Positions 1 through 10,374 of a DNA stretch of 64,000 bases are shown here, in pieces. The stretch is taken from the NCBI GenBank assembly GCA_001898225.1, contig MKTJ01000041.1, forward strand, positions 1 through 64,000, written 5' to 3'. The position numbers and the translations under genes were made by a program. The notes beneath the pieces are model-generated. The model was not told the DNA's origin. It made no database searches and saw only the letters and a program-made list of their open reading frames with translations. How positions within the stretch are numbered: position 1 is the stretch's first letter; each line of letters begins with the position of its first letter. This DNA comes from Chloroflexi bacterium 54-19 (GTDB lineage Bacteria > Chloroflexota > Chloroflexia > Chloroheliales > Chloroheliaceae).

Positions 1-246
1 TATAGCTAACTTATCAATCAAATTTAGACTGTCTACTAGACAATCAGGTCGTAAACGATATTTTGTTGGCACTTAGAACCAAAATTTCCAAGATTATATT
101 CTAATTATTGCTTTTTAAGAGGCTTTTACTAATAGTTCAATTTTTATCATCAAATCCAAGGATCACAAGTATTTCACAATTACAATTTTGTGTTAAAATG
201 TTTTAGTACCACATATACAATTCAACAAAACAGGAGTCCCTGAAAA

Positions 247-1704
247 ATGGTGTATCGGAAGATATTACCTGTTTGGTTTGCTACCGCTTTTTTGCTCACC
301 CTTTTCACAGGGGTATTTTATAGCGATAGTCTTCCTAAACAGGCCAACGCAGCAGATAATTGCCAGACTTTTGCTGAAACAGGTTTTAGCGTTTGTGGGC
401 GGTTTCTTGAGTATTGGAAAGCGAATGGTGGATTAACCCAACAAGGATTTCCAATAAGCGATGTGTTTGAGGAGCAGAATGCCGCACCGCCAGCTGGTGA
501 TGGCAAGATACATAAAGTTCAATATTTCCAGAGGGCACGGTTTGAAGAACATTTAGAAAATCAACCTCCTTATGATGTTTTATTAGGCTTGCTTGGAGCC
601 GAACAATACAAAGGTCAAGGTGGTTCGGCAACCGCAACACAACCTGTTTTCCTAACTGTTCGAGGGGTTACTTTCAGTAATAAACTTGGTAACTTTACCC
701 CCAAAGCCAATTATAGAGTTGCGGTGGCTGATTTACTGATGGTGAATACAACTAAGGATGCACAGTTTTCACATTCGGGCTATTTTAGAATGACAACGGT
801 TGAGGATTATGACTATATAGCCAGTAAACCAGCAAGCGATGCTGTTGAAAAACCGATGACACCTTTAGGATATTTACAACCGGGAGAGCGCTCAACAGGA
901 CAAATCGCCTTTGAGATACCGATTAACGAAACTCCTAAAAGCATAATGTATAGATATGAGGGGTTTGAATTTGTAGCGCCAATACAATCAGGTGGCTGTC
1001 AAACCTTTTCCGAGACTGGTTTTACTGTTTGTGGAAAATTTCTTGAATACTGGAAAGCAAATGGCGGTCTTGCGCAACAAGGCTTTCCAATTAGTCCGGT
1101 GTTTGAAGAACAAAATGCTGCACCTCCATCAGGCGATGGGAAAATACACAAAGTTCAATACTTTCAGCGTGCCAGGTTTGAAGAGCATACCGAAAATGCT
1201 GCGCCTTATGATGTTCTATTAGGGTTGCTTGGAGCCGAGCAGTATCAGACAAAGTATGCAAATAACCCTCCAAGTTCAGTACCACCACCTTCTAGCACAC
1301 CTACACAATCTACGCCAACACCTATTGCAACCATTGCTCCTCCTACCCCTACGACTATACCGGCCAAAAGTATAGGAAATTCGGTATGCTTACCGGCTAT
1401 TACTACAAGCGCATCTTTAGTCCAAGCATGCGTAAGTAATTCAACCCCGGCGGCTGGAGCTAATGTTACTGTTTATGGGCGGTTAATTGTAAATGGGCAA
1501 CCGGCGGGTGGTGCCCAGATGAATACGAGCTGGCACTATAAAACTACGACTTCAAGTTGTAGCAGTACAGCCGGAAGTGATGGTATTGCAAGCTGCACGC
1601 GTGATACCGGGAGACCAACTAAAGGTTATACAGTCACAATAAGCGTTTATTTCACCTACAACGGACAAAACTATAGCGGAAGCACTAGTTTTACCCCGCA
1701 ATAA
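247..1704 (+). CDS. Secreted protein with two copies of a Chloroflexota-type extracellular domain
   Basis: A typical signal peptide covers residues 1 to about 35 and ends near an Ala-Asn-Ala cleavage site, so the product is probably exported. Residues about 39-122 and 251-335 are two nearly identical copies of a domain that starts with CQTF and contains FLEYWKANGG, VQYFQRARFEEH and LLGLLGAEQY. I recall this domain from many Chloroflexota surface proteins; its function is unknown to me. A beta-rich domain resembling DUF4352 lies between the copies (about 130-247), and a Pro/Ser/Thr stalk (340-375) leads to a C-terminal Ig-like domain with paired cysteines. The ATG at 247 has an AGGAG ribosome site about 9 bases upstream. 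Nothing enzymatic was seen; a cell-surface binding or scaffold role is a guess. Confidence 0.8.
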   Translation: MVYRKILPVWFATAFLLTLFTGVFYSDSLPKQANAADNCQTFAETGFSVCGRFLEYWKANGGLTQQGFPISDVFEEQNAAPPAGDGKIHKVQYFQRARFEEHLENQPPYDVLLGLLGAEQYKGQGGSATATQPVFLTVRGVTFSNKLGNFTPKANYRVAVADLLMVNTTKDAQFSHSGYFRMTTVEDYDYIASKPASDAVEKPMTPLGYLQPGERSTGQIAFEIPINETPKSIMYRYEGFEFVAPIQSGGCQTFSETGFTVCGKFLEYWKANGGLAQQGFPISPVFEEQNAAPPSGDGKIHKVQYFQRARFEEHTENAAPYDVLLGLLGAEQYQTKYANNPPSSVPPPSSTPTQSTPTPIATIAPPTPTTIPAKSIGNSVCLPAITTSASLVQACVSNSTPAAGANVTVYGRLIVNGQPAGGAQMNTSWHYKTTTSSCSSTAGSDGIASCTRDTGRPTKGYTVTISVYFTYNGQNYSGSTSFTPQ

Positions 1705-1734
1705 GTGTGTTAGTCAAAGGTTAGCTATAGCTCG

Positions 1735-1756
1735 ACAAAGGTTAGCTAACCTTTGT
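1735..1756. terminator. 22-bp perfect palindrome between two secreted-protein genes
   Basis: This stretch is self-complementary over all 22 bases (core AGGTTAGCTAACCT) and sits 31 bases after a stop codon. A partial copy of its left arm (CAAAGGTTAGCT) lies just upstream at about 1715. An AT-rich stretch follows. It could form a terminator hairpin without a proper loop, or be an operator; the lack of a loop makes a plain terminator less certain. Confidence 0.35.
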
Positions 1757-1829
1757 AATCTTTTAAGCAAAATCATTAGGGTTAATAAAGACTTATAAAT
1801 AATAAACAATCTTGAATATTCGGTCGAAA

Positions 1830-4800
1830 ATGAAACTTAGCAAATTATTTAAAAGGAACCACTCGAACATATCAAAATTATATTTATGTCTACCAATCCT
1901 TTTTAGCTTTGTGATATTTCTAGGTAGCTTTGTAGTTTTAACAAATACCCAGGCTGCCGATGAAGCTTTGGTAGATGTGCCAGGCAGTCTATCAAGTGAT
2001 CTCGGAACAACAATCAAATCCCCTAACGCCATTCCTAAAAGCAATTCTGAAATTTTTTCGGTATCTATAGCGCTCCAACCTCGTAATACAGCCCGATTAG
2101 AAGAAATTGCGATTGGAGTTCAAAACCCCTCAAGTCCAAACTATAACAAATTTCTTAGTGACAATGATTTTCTCCAGGAGTATTCACCAACTTTCCAAGA
2201 TATTGATTTATTCAAGAATTATTTTCAAAAAACAGGGTTACAAATAACCTACATCAGCACGGATCGGCTGGTATTAACTATCTCTGGTACCCTTGAACAA
2301 CTTGATTCCGCTTTTAATACGAAGAGTGAAAAAAGAGTTGCCTCCAACAGTTCCGAAGGATTTATTAATGTTGTACCACTTAAACTACCTGCAAATTTGG
2401 TAGCAAGACTAAAAGGAATTGCCGGTTTCGATACCTTGCATAAACCGATTGCAAATCATGTAATTAAACCAGTTGCGCCTTCTCCTAACTATGCTGATGC
2501 AGGTTATAACACACCTAATTCTCTGAGATCTACCTATAATATTACTAATAGTGGTTACAATGGGTCAGGGGCTAAGGTTGGTATTGTATTCTGGAGTGCT
2601 CCAATTCAAAGTGACCTTAACCTGTGGCAGAACTACTTTGGACATCCCCTAAATATAAATATTGTCGGCAATTCTACTCCAAATAGTGATGCGGACGAAG
2701 CAAATTTGGATGTACAGTTGGTACATACCGCCGCACCTAATGCTACCATCCGCTTTTTCGTAGCGGCCCATGCAAGTGACTCGGATTTGATAACCGCCAC
2801 GTCCACAGCGATCAATGATAATATACAAGTTTTAAGTAACAGCTGGGGAAGATGCGAACCTTCAATTAGCCAGAGTACCATAAATGCCTTTCACAACCTT
2901 TACATGACTGCCGCCGCCCGAGGTATTGCCGTCTTTGCCAGTAGCGGAGATAATGGGGTTTTTGAATGTCAGAATTCAGGTGGCACTCCTTTAGCTGGGT
3001 ATGGGAGTTATCCTGCGACAGACAATTTTGTAACGGCAGTTGGAGGTACAAGGTTAATTCGAGAAAATAGCAATGATACGTGGCTGAATGAAACTGGTTG
3101 GAATTGCCCGGTTATAGGAGGTTCAAACGATTATTCCTGTATTAGATCATATGATGGCGCATCTGGAGGGGGTGGGATAAGCTCTTTTTTTGCCAGGCCG
3201 GTTTACCAAAGTTCGATTACACCCCCTTACGCTTCAAAGTTTGTTTACAACCCCTCTTCTTCAATGCGGGTGGTACCCGATATTAGTATGGATGCTGATC
3301 CGAACAGCGGCTCTCTCTTCTATTATAAAGGTCAGCTTTATTATGCGGGAGGAACGAGCGCCAGCGCGCCTCTCCTGGCAGGAATAACCGCACTAGCTGT
3401 TCAAAGGGCCGAAGGCTTAGTGGGGAATATCAATAGTTTTATTTATTCCAATTACCAGGGGGCAAATTGGCATTTTGATATTACGGATGGTTACAATGGG
3501 GTTTACGCTGCTTATAACTGGGATTATGTTACCGGGCTCGGTTCTATAAAAGATGTGGGAAGCTTTCTACGAACCTTTATTGTGTTACCAACAAATATTA
3601 TTCTACAGGTAACTCCCAATCCTGCCCCTTATGGCACTCCTGTAACCTTTGTTGCTACTATAACTACAAACGGGAGAGGAGTTCCTGCAGGAAATATTAA
3701 TTTTTATGAAAATAGTACTTTTTTGAGCGCAGCACCCATAAGTAATAAGGGTACGGCTTTTTTTACAAATGCTAACCTTTCACCAGGTAATCATATTGTT
3801 TACGCCCAGTTTCAAGGAGACGGGAACTTTAGCCCAAGCAATTCCACTCCCTTAACCCTGGTTATAAATAAGCCGCTTGTAAATATCGGGATTTCAACAA
3901 ACTCAATACTGGAATTAGCAGGTAACCCGATAACTATTACCGCCAAGATTTCCCCACTTATACAAAGCTTGAATTTACCTACCCCTGGTGGAACCCTCAC
4001 TTTTAAGGATTACAACAATATCCTTTCTACTATGACTTTGCCTGAAAGTGGTATCGCCGAATATAACACCAATTCTTTAGCGCCCGGCAGGCACGAAATT
4101 AAGGTTGAATACAACGGTGATACAACGTTCGCAAGAGCAACTTCTAATCAAATTATTGAAACTATAAAAGTAATTCAAACACTTTTTATTGTCAACGATG
4201 CTGAAGACCAGGGAGCAGAACTTAATGGAGACACTGAAGGAACACTTTCCTATGCTTTGAAACACGCAAATTCAGGTGACGCTATAACCTTTGATGGCAT
4301 TGGATTTATCCAGGTTAAAGGCCAACTTCCGGCTGTAAAAAACGGTGTGTGGATAAAAGGTTGGTGCGGCACCGGTGGACCGGCGGTTATCATAAATGGA
4401 TTGCTTGCTCCGCCACATACAAATGGTTTAACTCTTGAAGGTAATAACGCTATTTCAGGGATTGAAATCAGTGGCTTCAAAGGCTCCCAACTTATTCTAG
4501 CTGGATCACGCAATGGTTTCTGGTGTAGCTCAAACAAAGTAGGTGGCGAAGCGGCGTTTACAAATGAATCTGGCATAAATTTAACCTTTTCGGCTGATCC
4601 AATTGCTTTTGGAGCTTCTCTAATAATCACAGCCGAAGTCAAAACCCTCTTTTTGGAAAATAGTGTGCCAACTGGTAGTATAGAATTCTATGACGGTGAT
4701 ACGTTGCTGGGCACCACCAGCTTAAACACTGGGGACGTATCTTCTGCAAACCTTGTTATTTCAAACTTGAATACCGGCACTCACAACATACGAGCAATTT

Positions 4801-6746
4801 ATTCTGGTGATAGTAATTTCAAACAATCTTATTCTCCTTCTGCAAGTTTATTGATAGATAAAGCTGATTCGCTTGCTAATCTGACATCGTCACATAATCC
4901 AGTATATCAAGGGATACCGGTTACCCTAACTGCTAGTATTAGCTCAACTACGTCAACTAACCTCAAACCGACCGGTAATGTCACCTTTAAGGAGGGCCCA
5001 AACATTCTCGGTACGGCACCTGTCAATAACGGTATTGCAACCTTTACTTTTAATACTCTAGGAGCGGGTGACCATACTCTAAGCGCAGAATATTCCGGCG
5101 ATAGTAATTTCAATTCCAGTTTATCTTCCACAATAAACCAAACTGTTAATCAGGCTACCCTGGTTGGCACAGGGAGTCCGGCTAGTTGTAACGAGACGGC
5201 GCTTGGAACAGCTCTGGCACATGGTGGGAAGGTTGCCTTTTATTGCGGGAATAGCCCCTTTACAATCACACTAACCAGTCAAAAAACAATTGGAATTGAT
5301 GCCGTTTTAGATGGGGAAGCTAATGTTACCCTTAGCGGAGGCAATACTACTCGACTCTTTTATGTGAATAATGGGATCCACTTCGGGTTAGAAAACATAA
5401 ATATTGTAAATGGACATTTGAGCGGGGCAGCCAAAGGTGGGGCAATCTACAATGATGGAGGAATTCTTAATACTACTAACACAACCTTTAAAGGTAACAA
5501 TATAACGGTAGTAGGCCGAGATAATGAATACAGTTACGGAGGAGCAATTTATAACCTAAACGGCACCTTAAATATTGAAACCAGTAATTTCATATCTAAT
5601 TTTATGACTGTTGGTGGGAATTGTTTAAGTACTTGTGGAGTATTAGGTATTGGTATTTTCAATGATGGTGCTAATAGCTCTATAAATATTACCTCGACCA
5701 TCTTTAATCAAAATTATAGTTCAAGTTCTAACCAATTAACTTTTTTAGGTGCTGTCTTACATAGCGCTAATGGGACTATCGATGTCGAAAACAGCACATT
5801 TACAGATAATACAATTAACCCTTATACAAATCCAATATGTTGCTATAACCAAAGTATTGCTGGTGCCACCGCAATTCAAAATTATGTTGGCACGATGACT
5901 ATAAAAAACACAATATTTTCCGGTAACAAAAGTGTTCAATCCGACCTAACCAGAGCCAATTCCCAAGGGTTTTTTGGGCCTATTTACAATTCTGGCTCTC
6001 TAACTATAGAAATGAGTAAATTTACCGACAATCAGGGAGCCATTTTTAATAATACTGGTGGCTCACTAACAATAAATAATACCTTGTTTTCAAATAATAA
6101 TTACAATGTCTCTGATTCGTTTTACGCCGGGGGAGTAACAAACTATTCAGGATTGATTAAAATCAATGGGAGTACCTTTTCAGGAAATAGTACAAAAGGT
6201 ACAGGAGGGGCAATTTATAATCATATTGCGAATGGGCAGGTAATTATTAGTAACAGCACAATTGATAGCAATACTGCCTCTTACGGAGGAGCTATTGTTA
6301 ATGATAATGATGGCAGTACTATAACTATTTATAATTCCACCATTTCAAATAATACTGATTTTGCGGGAACAGGAGTAGGAATTGTAGATTATGGTTATAG
6401 TTCAATTGGAATAAGTATATGGAATAGCATTATTTCCAATAGTGCAGGTAACCCAAATTGCAACGATTATTACTTAAATGGAAGTAATAATATAGATAGT
6501 AGCAATAACTGCAGATTTACCTCGCCCTCAAGTAATTTAAGCAATACCAATCCACTCCTTGATGAATTAAAAGATAATGGTGGCCCTACCTTGACAAGAG
6601 CTTTGTTACCAGACAGCCCAGCGATTGGGTTTGGTAGTCCAAGTATTTGCTCAGCAATACCTGTAAATGGTGTTGATCAGCGTGGCTTCCCTAGACCTCA
6701 ACCTGAAAATAGTATGTGTGATACAGGGGCGTTTGAGAAGGATTAA
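1830..6746 (+). CDS. S53 sedolisin-family protease with Ig-like repeats and C-terminal beta-helix
   Basis: An exported serine-carboxyl peptidase. Residues here count from the in-frame TTG at 1812; ATG at 1830 (residue 7) is the more natural start and leaves a good signal peptide. A pro-kumamolisin-like prodomain covers about 80-200. The catalytic domain follows: Glu296 and Asp300 in EANLD, oxyanion Asp380 in SSGDNG, and nucleophile Ser516 in GGTSASAP, the expected S53 set. The domain ends with a typical DYVTGLGS segment. Then come at least four Ig-like repeats of the Big_3_5 type (each with YSGDSNF-like ends), split by a short beta-helix-like insert, and from about 1120 onward a long Asn/Gly/Thr-rich right-handed beta-helix. 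At about 1640 residues it is far longer than secreted kumamolisins, suggesting a surface-attached or cell-associated protease. Confidence 0.9.
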   Translation: MKLSKLFKRNHSNISKLYLCLPILFSFVIFLGSFVVLTNTQAADEALVDVPGSLSSDLGTTIKSPNAIPKSNSEIFSVSIALQPRNTARLEEIAIGVQNPSSPNYNKFLSDNDFLQEYSPTFQDIDLFKNYFQKTGLQITYISTDRLVLTISGTLEQLDSAFNTKSEKRVASNSSEGFINVVPLKLPANLVARLKGIAGFDTLHKPIANHVIKPVAPSPNYADAGYNTPNSLRSTYNITNSGYNGSGAKVGIVFWSAPIQSDLNLWQNYFGHPLNINIVGNSTPNSDADEANLDVQLVHTAAPNATIRFFVAAHASDSDLITATSTAINDNIQVLSNSWGRCEPSISQSTINAFHNLYMTAAARGIAVFASSGDNGVFECQNSGGTPLAGYGSYPATDNFVTAVGGTRLIRENSNDTWLNETGWNCPVIGGSNDYSCIRSYDGASGGGGISSFFARPVYQSSITPPYASKFVYNPSSSMRVVPDISMDADPNSGSLFYYKGQLYYAGGTSASAPLLAGITALAVQRAEGLVGNINSFIYSNYQGANWHFDITDGYNGVYAAYNWDYVTGLGSIKDVGSFLRTFIVLPTNIILQVTPNPAPYGTPVTFVATITTNGRGVPAGNINFYENSTFLSAAPISNKGTAFFTNANLSPGNHIVYAQFQGDGNFSPSNSTPLTLVINKPLVNIGISTNSILELAGNPITITAKISPLIQSLNLPTPGGTLTFKDYNNILSTMTLPESGIAEYNTNSLAPGRHEIKVEYNGDTTFARATSNQIIETIKVIQTLFIVNDAEDQGAELNGDTEGTLSYALKHANSGDAITFDGIGFIQVKGQLPAVKNGVWIKGWCGTGGPAVIINGLLAPPHTNGLTLEGNNAISGIEISGFKGSQLILAGSRNGFWCSSNKVGGEAAFTNESGINLTFSADPIAFGASLIITAEVKTLFLENSVPTGSIEFYDGDTLLGTTSLNTGDVSSANLVISNLNTGTHNIRAIYSGDSNFKQSYSPSASLLIDKADSLANLTSSHNPVYQGIPVTLTASISSTTSTNLKPTGNVTFKEGPNILGTAPVNNGIATFTFNTLGAGDHTLSAEYSGDSNFNSSLSSTINQTVNQATLVGTGSPASCNETALGTALAHGGKVAFYCGNSPFTITLTSQKTIGIDAVLDGEANVTLSGGNTTRLFYVNNGIHFGLENINIVNGHLSGAAKGGAIYNDGGILNTTNTTFKGNNITVVGRDNEYSYGGAIYNLNGTLNIETSNFISNFMTVGGNCLSTCGVLGIGIFNDGANSSINITSTIFNQNYSSSSNQLTFLGAVLHSANGTIDVENSTFTDNTINPYTNPICCYNQSIAGATAIQNYVGTMTIKNTIFSGNKSVQSDLTRANSQGFFGPIYNSGSLTIEMSKFTDNQGAIFNNTGGSLTINNTLFSNNNYNVSDSFYAGGVTNYSGLIKINGSTFSGNSTKGTGGAIYNHIANGQVIISNSTIDSNTASYGGAIVNDNDGSTITIYNSTISNNTDFAGTGVGIVDYGYSSIGISIWNSIISNSAGNPNCNDYYLNGSNNIDSSNNCRFTSPSSNLSNTNPLLDELKDNGGPTLTRALLPDSPAIGFGSPSICSAIPVNGVDQRGFPRPQPENSMCDTGAFEKD

Positions 6747-6834
6747 ATCATAGAAATTATTTTAAATAATAGGAACTCTTAAGGCGATCATTGATACTTT
6801 TACCACGCTTGGATATAAGTAAAAACCTAATTCT

Positions 6835-9510
6835 ATGTTAAAGAAGAAAATTTTTTCATTAATAACACTTATTAGCCTTACAATATTTCTGCCGATTGTA
6901 TTTACATACCTTTTATTTATTTCAAATCACGATAGTGCAAGTTGGGGACACTGGGTAGGTCTCGCCCAGCTTGTCCTCGCAGTAACTACCCTTACCTTAA
7001 CCCTGCTTTCAAAATGGGGGTTTTCTACTTCTAAAAAGAAAAGTAAGCCATCTTTTTCCTCCAAATCATCATTCCTAATTTCCGTAGCAGGTTTTGGATT
7101 AATGGGTTTTGCAGGGATAAGCGGAATGTATCTTGAAACGCCCTTGCATACCTTACAAGCCCTAAAGCTAAGAGAGACCGGCAATTATAGTGCGGCAGTT
7201 GCAGAATTCATAAAAGGTGACGCAGACAATCTCAGTTCTGAACTTTCCCAAACCTATTTTCTTTTGGGAGATAACCAATTTCACACAGGTGATTTTGATC
7301 AGGCTATTATAAGTTATTCTTTTATTCTAAAACCTGAACTCCAACCCAATACTTATACTGGTCAAACAAAGGGAAGATTGCGACAGGTTTATGCTGCAAA
7401 GGGTAAAGCCCTTGAAGAGGCCAAACAGTACACTTTAGCCGTAGATAGTTATAAACAAGCCACCTTGTTTAGTGATGAAGGCAAGACAGAAAAGGATCCT
7501 TCGGACGCTTTCTTTGACGAAGCCCAAGCTAGAGTCTGGCTTGCACAAGCGGATGAGTTTAAGGAAGCAAAAAACTTCAAAGATGCCCTTGCAACTTACC
7601 AGAAAGTAGCCGGCTTCCCTTCTAAAACTGAAAGTGTAATCACGGCACGGGCGCGGATTGAAAGCACACTTTTTGAATGGGGTTTTGATCTTGAAACCAA
7701 CGAAAAGAACTATACAGAGGCACTCTCCCTTTATGACCAGGCCATAACGGATGGTTACAATAGCCAGGCTGTGGAGAAGGCTCGGAACCAGGCCAGAGGC
7801 GTAGTCTTTAAGCTGGGTGACGCAGCTATTGTGTCAGGCCAGTTTGAAGAGGCTATTGCCTACTACGAAAAATCAGTTTCGCAGTACGGTGGGCAGGAAG
7901 AAGGTCTAAAACCTTATTTTTCAAAAACTTATTTAGCCTGGGGACAGAAACTTTTAGCTGGTGGAAACTTTGAGGCTGCCCTAGCTCGCCTTGAGCCTAG
8001 CATGAAAGAATTAGGGACAAGTACCACCCTCCCATATTACCGTAACGCAATAATAAAAGCCTATAAAGGAATAGGAACCCAATTATTTAATAGTCAGAAA
8101 TATTCCGAGATTGTCACCAGGTTTGATTCGGCTTTTAAAACTTATGGAAGTTATGATACAGAAAATTACCTCTCCAATCTTTTGACCGACGCTTTGAATT
8201 CGCTTGGTGCTGACTACGAAATTGAAGAAAATTATGAACAGGCTGCGTTGAATTATGCTACCGTTCTCCAATACGCACCATCCGACTCAACTGTAGCCTC
8301 CAATGCAAGAATTAGTCTAGCCAACATTTTTGCAAAACAGGCCCGTCTCCTGGAAGGGAACGAAAGTAAGCAGGCTTTAGTTGTCAGCTTTTATGAGGAT
8401 GCGGTTCAGCAGGCAGAAAAGAGCGGAAACGTTGAGCTTTATACTGACCTCAAGGGCAGGTTAGAAGCGGCCCAGTCCGTCAAAAATCTTCAGGGAACAA
8501 TTACCCTAAACCTTGCAAAAGGGGAGACCCTCGAGAATAACTTTGAGTATCCCGCTGCTATTACTAGTTATGAAACAGCCTTGACCGCAGCAAACTCTCT
8601 CAACAAAGAGCCAGTAAAAGTAGACCTCAGAAATCGCCTGGCAAACCTTTATATCAAAGTAGGCCAGAATTTTGAGTCGGTGGGCAGTTATGAGGATGCT
8701 CTGGATAACTATGACCGGGCGGCTGATTTTGCGGATGCCAACAACAATTCAGCTCTTCTTGAGACAATAGATTCGTACCTTGCCAATGTCCAGTTACTGG
8801 AATTCGACAAAATTGACCAGGATGAGGCAAATGCGAACAATGATATTCTACAAAATCAGGATGAGTTAAATTCCTTACTGATCGATTCGGGTCTACTCGG
8901 TTGCAGTTTTATACCATTGGTGGGTTGGGGGTGCGACCTTACCCTGCTTGGTAAAAGTCTTTCCGAAGGGGATTGGGTTGGCGTAGGTCTATCTGCTATC
9001 GGATTTGTGCCCCTGGTTGGAGATTTACTGGGAGATGGAGGGAAAGCGGCCAAGGTAGGTGAGAGGATTCTCAGCCTGCAACAGAAATTGATCCGGTTGG
9101 AAAAGGTGTTAAATGATGTTCGCAAAGTGGGTAGTATTAACAAAACCCATTATTTGGAAAGAGCAGCCCGAATTTCTCGATCCTCTAAAACCATAAAAGC
9201 CGCTGAAAAGCCCGGAGCTAAATACGCTTCTCTTATTGACCCTCCCGGAGTGGCTGCCGGAAAAGAGTTCACCGCTGAACAAAAAAGGTTAATTATTCTG
9301 GAGAATATGAAGAGAAATAGCGGCGTGGTCCGGTCAGACCTTTCAGGAAAAGTGTTAGTGCCTTCAACCCAAAATATCAAGGGAGTGGTTCCCTCCGGTG
9401 ACGAATGGCAAATCGACCATATCATTCCCAGGGCCAAAGGTGGCCCCAACAGTTATGCTAATGCCCAGGTTCTTTCGCGTGAAGAAAATCTGGCGAAATC
9501 TGATAATTAG
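6835..9510 (+). CDS. Membrane TPR protein with pre-toxin segment and C-terminal HNH nuclease
   Basis: Three hydrophobic segments (about 5-30, 40-62 and 80-102) are followed by a long array of TPR-like helical repeats (about 105-660). Residues about 682-765 hold a glycine-rich hydrophobic stretch (GLSAIGFVPLVGD and neighbours) of the kind that precedes toxin domains in polymorphic toxins. The last 35 residues form an HNH nuclease motif: the IDHIIPRAKGG box with its histidine, then two spaced asparagines and a final LAKSDN. The nuclease lies at the extreme C terminus, the usual place for a toxin tip. The next gene on the strand is a plausible immunity gene. The order membrane anchor, TPR, pre-toxin, HNH suggests a contact or export-delivered DNase, but delivery is unproven; a regulatory TPR nuclease is the alternative. 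Confidence 0.75.
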   Translation: MLKKKIFSLITLISLTIFLPIVFTYLLFISNHDSASWGHWVGLAQLVLAVTTLTLTLLSKWGFSTSKKKSKPSFSSKSSFLISVAGFGLMGFAGISGMYLETPLHTLQALKLRETGNYSAAVAEFIKGDADNLSSELSQTYFLLGDNQFHTGDFDQAIISYSFILKPELQPNTYTGQTKGRLRQVYAAKGKALEEAKQYTLAVDSYKQATLFSDEGKTEKDPSDAFFDEAQARVWLAQADEFKEAKNFKDALATYQKVAGFPSKTESVITARARIESTLFEWGFDLETNEKNYTEALSLYDQAITDGYNSQAVEKARNQARGVVFKLGDAAIVSGQFEEAIAYYEKSVSQYGGQEEGLKPYFSKTYLAWGQKLLAGGNFEAALARLEPSMKELGTSTTLPYYRNAIIKAYKGIGTQLFNSQKYSEIVTRFDSAFKTYGSYDTENYLSNLLTDALNSLGADYEIEENYEQAALNYATVLQYAPSDSTVASNARISLANIFAKQARLLEGNESKQALVVSFYEDAVQQAEKSGNVELYTDLKGRLEAAQSVKNLQGTITLNLAKGETLENNFEYPAAITSYETALTAANSLNKEPVKVDLRNRLANLYIKVGQNFESVGSYEDALDNYDRAADFADANNNSALLETIDSYLANVQLLEFDKIDQDEANANNDILQNQDELNSLLIDSGLLGCSFIPLVGWGCDLTLLGKSLSEGDWVGVGLSAIGFVPLVGDLLGDGGKAAKVGERILSLQQKLIRLEKVLNDVRKVGSINKTHYLERAARISRSSKTIKAAEKPGAKYASLIDPPGVAAGKEFTAEQKRLIILENMKRNSGVVRSDLSGKVLVPSTQNIKGVVPSGDEWQIDHIIPRAKGGPNSYANAQVLSREENLAKSDN

Positions 9511-9598
9511 TGACCCTGGTCTAAAATATGAGATGGATTTACTTGCCTTTAATAACTTGTCGACTAGTGCTGGAAATGGAAAAGGAATTCTTAAATAA

Positions 9599-10294
9599 TT
9601 GAAGAGCCAAAAAATTCCAAAAGTCGAAACCCTAAAAAAAGGGGTTTGGCTGGCTACCATAGCTTATGCTATTGATTATGCCCTTCGCCCTGAATTTGAT
9701 AATGAATTGAGTTGGGACGGACCAAATTTTAACAGGCAGGACTCTTCAGGTACACGGGGCACTGTGACTTTTGGTGATAAGGGCCTGGTGGGTGTCTTTC
9801 GTGACGAAAATAGTTCAAGGCTTTCATTTCTTAATTCTAATCGACCGGGCTATTCTCTAGAACCTTATTTAAAGGGAATGCCAGAGGATCTAAGAACCCT
9901 TGCAAACCAGGAGGCTTTACAATATACCCTTGATACTTACCATGGAAAGGTACAACCAATTATTACGGCAGCGTTTTGGAGCGAGGGTGAAAATAACCCT
10001 GGCCAAATCTTAGAAGCGGCGGAGAATTGGCCCCAGGTTGAAGCTAATGGTGCTCACCTTATTTACCGGGAACTACTGGATGTAGAAGAAGCGGTTGGGG
10101 AATGGCAGGAATATTTTGAATTTTCCGACAAACAAGTAGCTTTGCTAAAATTTCTTTTTGATAAGAAAGCAGCAAATTCCCATAATGTAGTTTCTTTTAC
10201 AACAAAAGACTTACCTTCCTTCGCAGTAAAAAATTCAGCAACATTTGCACAAGTGATAGAAACCCTGAAGGGTATTGGTATCGTAATAATTTGA
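9599..10294 (+). CDS. Hypothetical protein, candidate immunity partner of the upstream HNH protein
   Basis: A 231-residue soluble, acidic protein with no signal peptide or membrane segment. I do not recognise its family. It follows the HNH-tipped protein after 88 bases on the same strand, the standard position for an immunity gene, and its acidic character would suit binding a basic nuclease tip. The start is probably the TTG at 9599: it comes right after an in-frame stop, there is an AAAGGAA motif about 12 bases upstream, and the next plausible in-frame start is an ATG well inside the conserved-looking region. Immunity function is inferred from position only. Confidence 0.6.
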   Translation: MKSQKIPKVETLKKGVWLATIAYAIDYALRPEFDNELSWDGPNFNRQDSSGTRGTVTFGDKGLVGVFRDENSSRLSFLNSNRPGYSLEPYLKGMPEDLRTLANQEALQYTLDTYHGKVQPIITAAFWSEGENNPGQILEAAENWPQVEANGAHLIYRELLDVEEAVGEWQEYFEFSDKQVALLKFLFDKKAANSHNVVSFTTKDLPSFAVKNSATFAQVIETLKGIGIVII

Positions 10295-10374
10295 AATAAT
10301 AAGACTTAAAAGTTTAGGGCTGTTCGATATTTATCGGTGGGTTTTAATTACGAGTAAAAAACGAAGGATTACTA

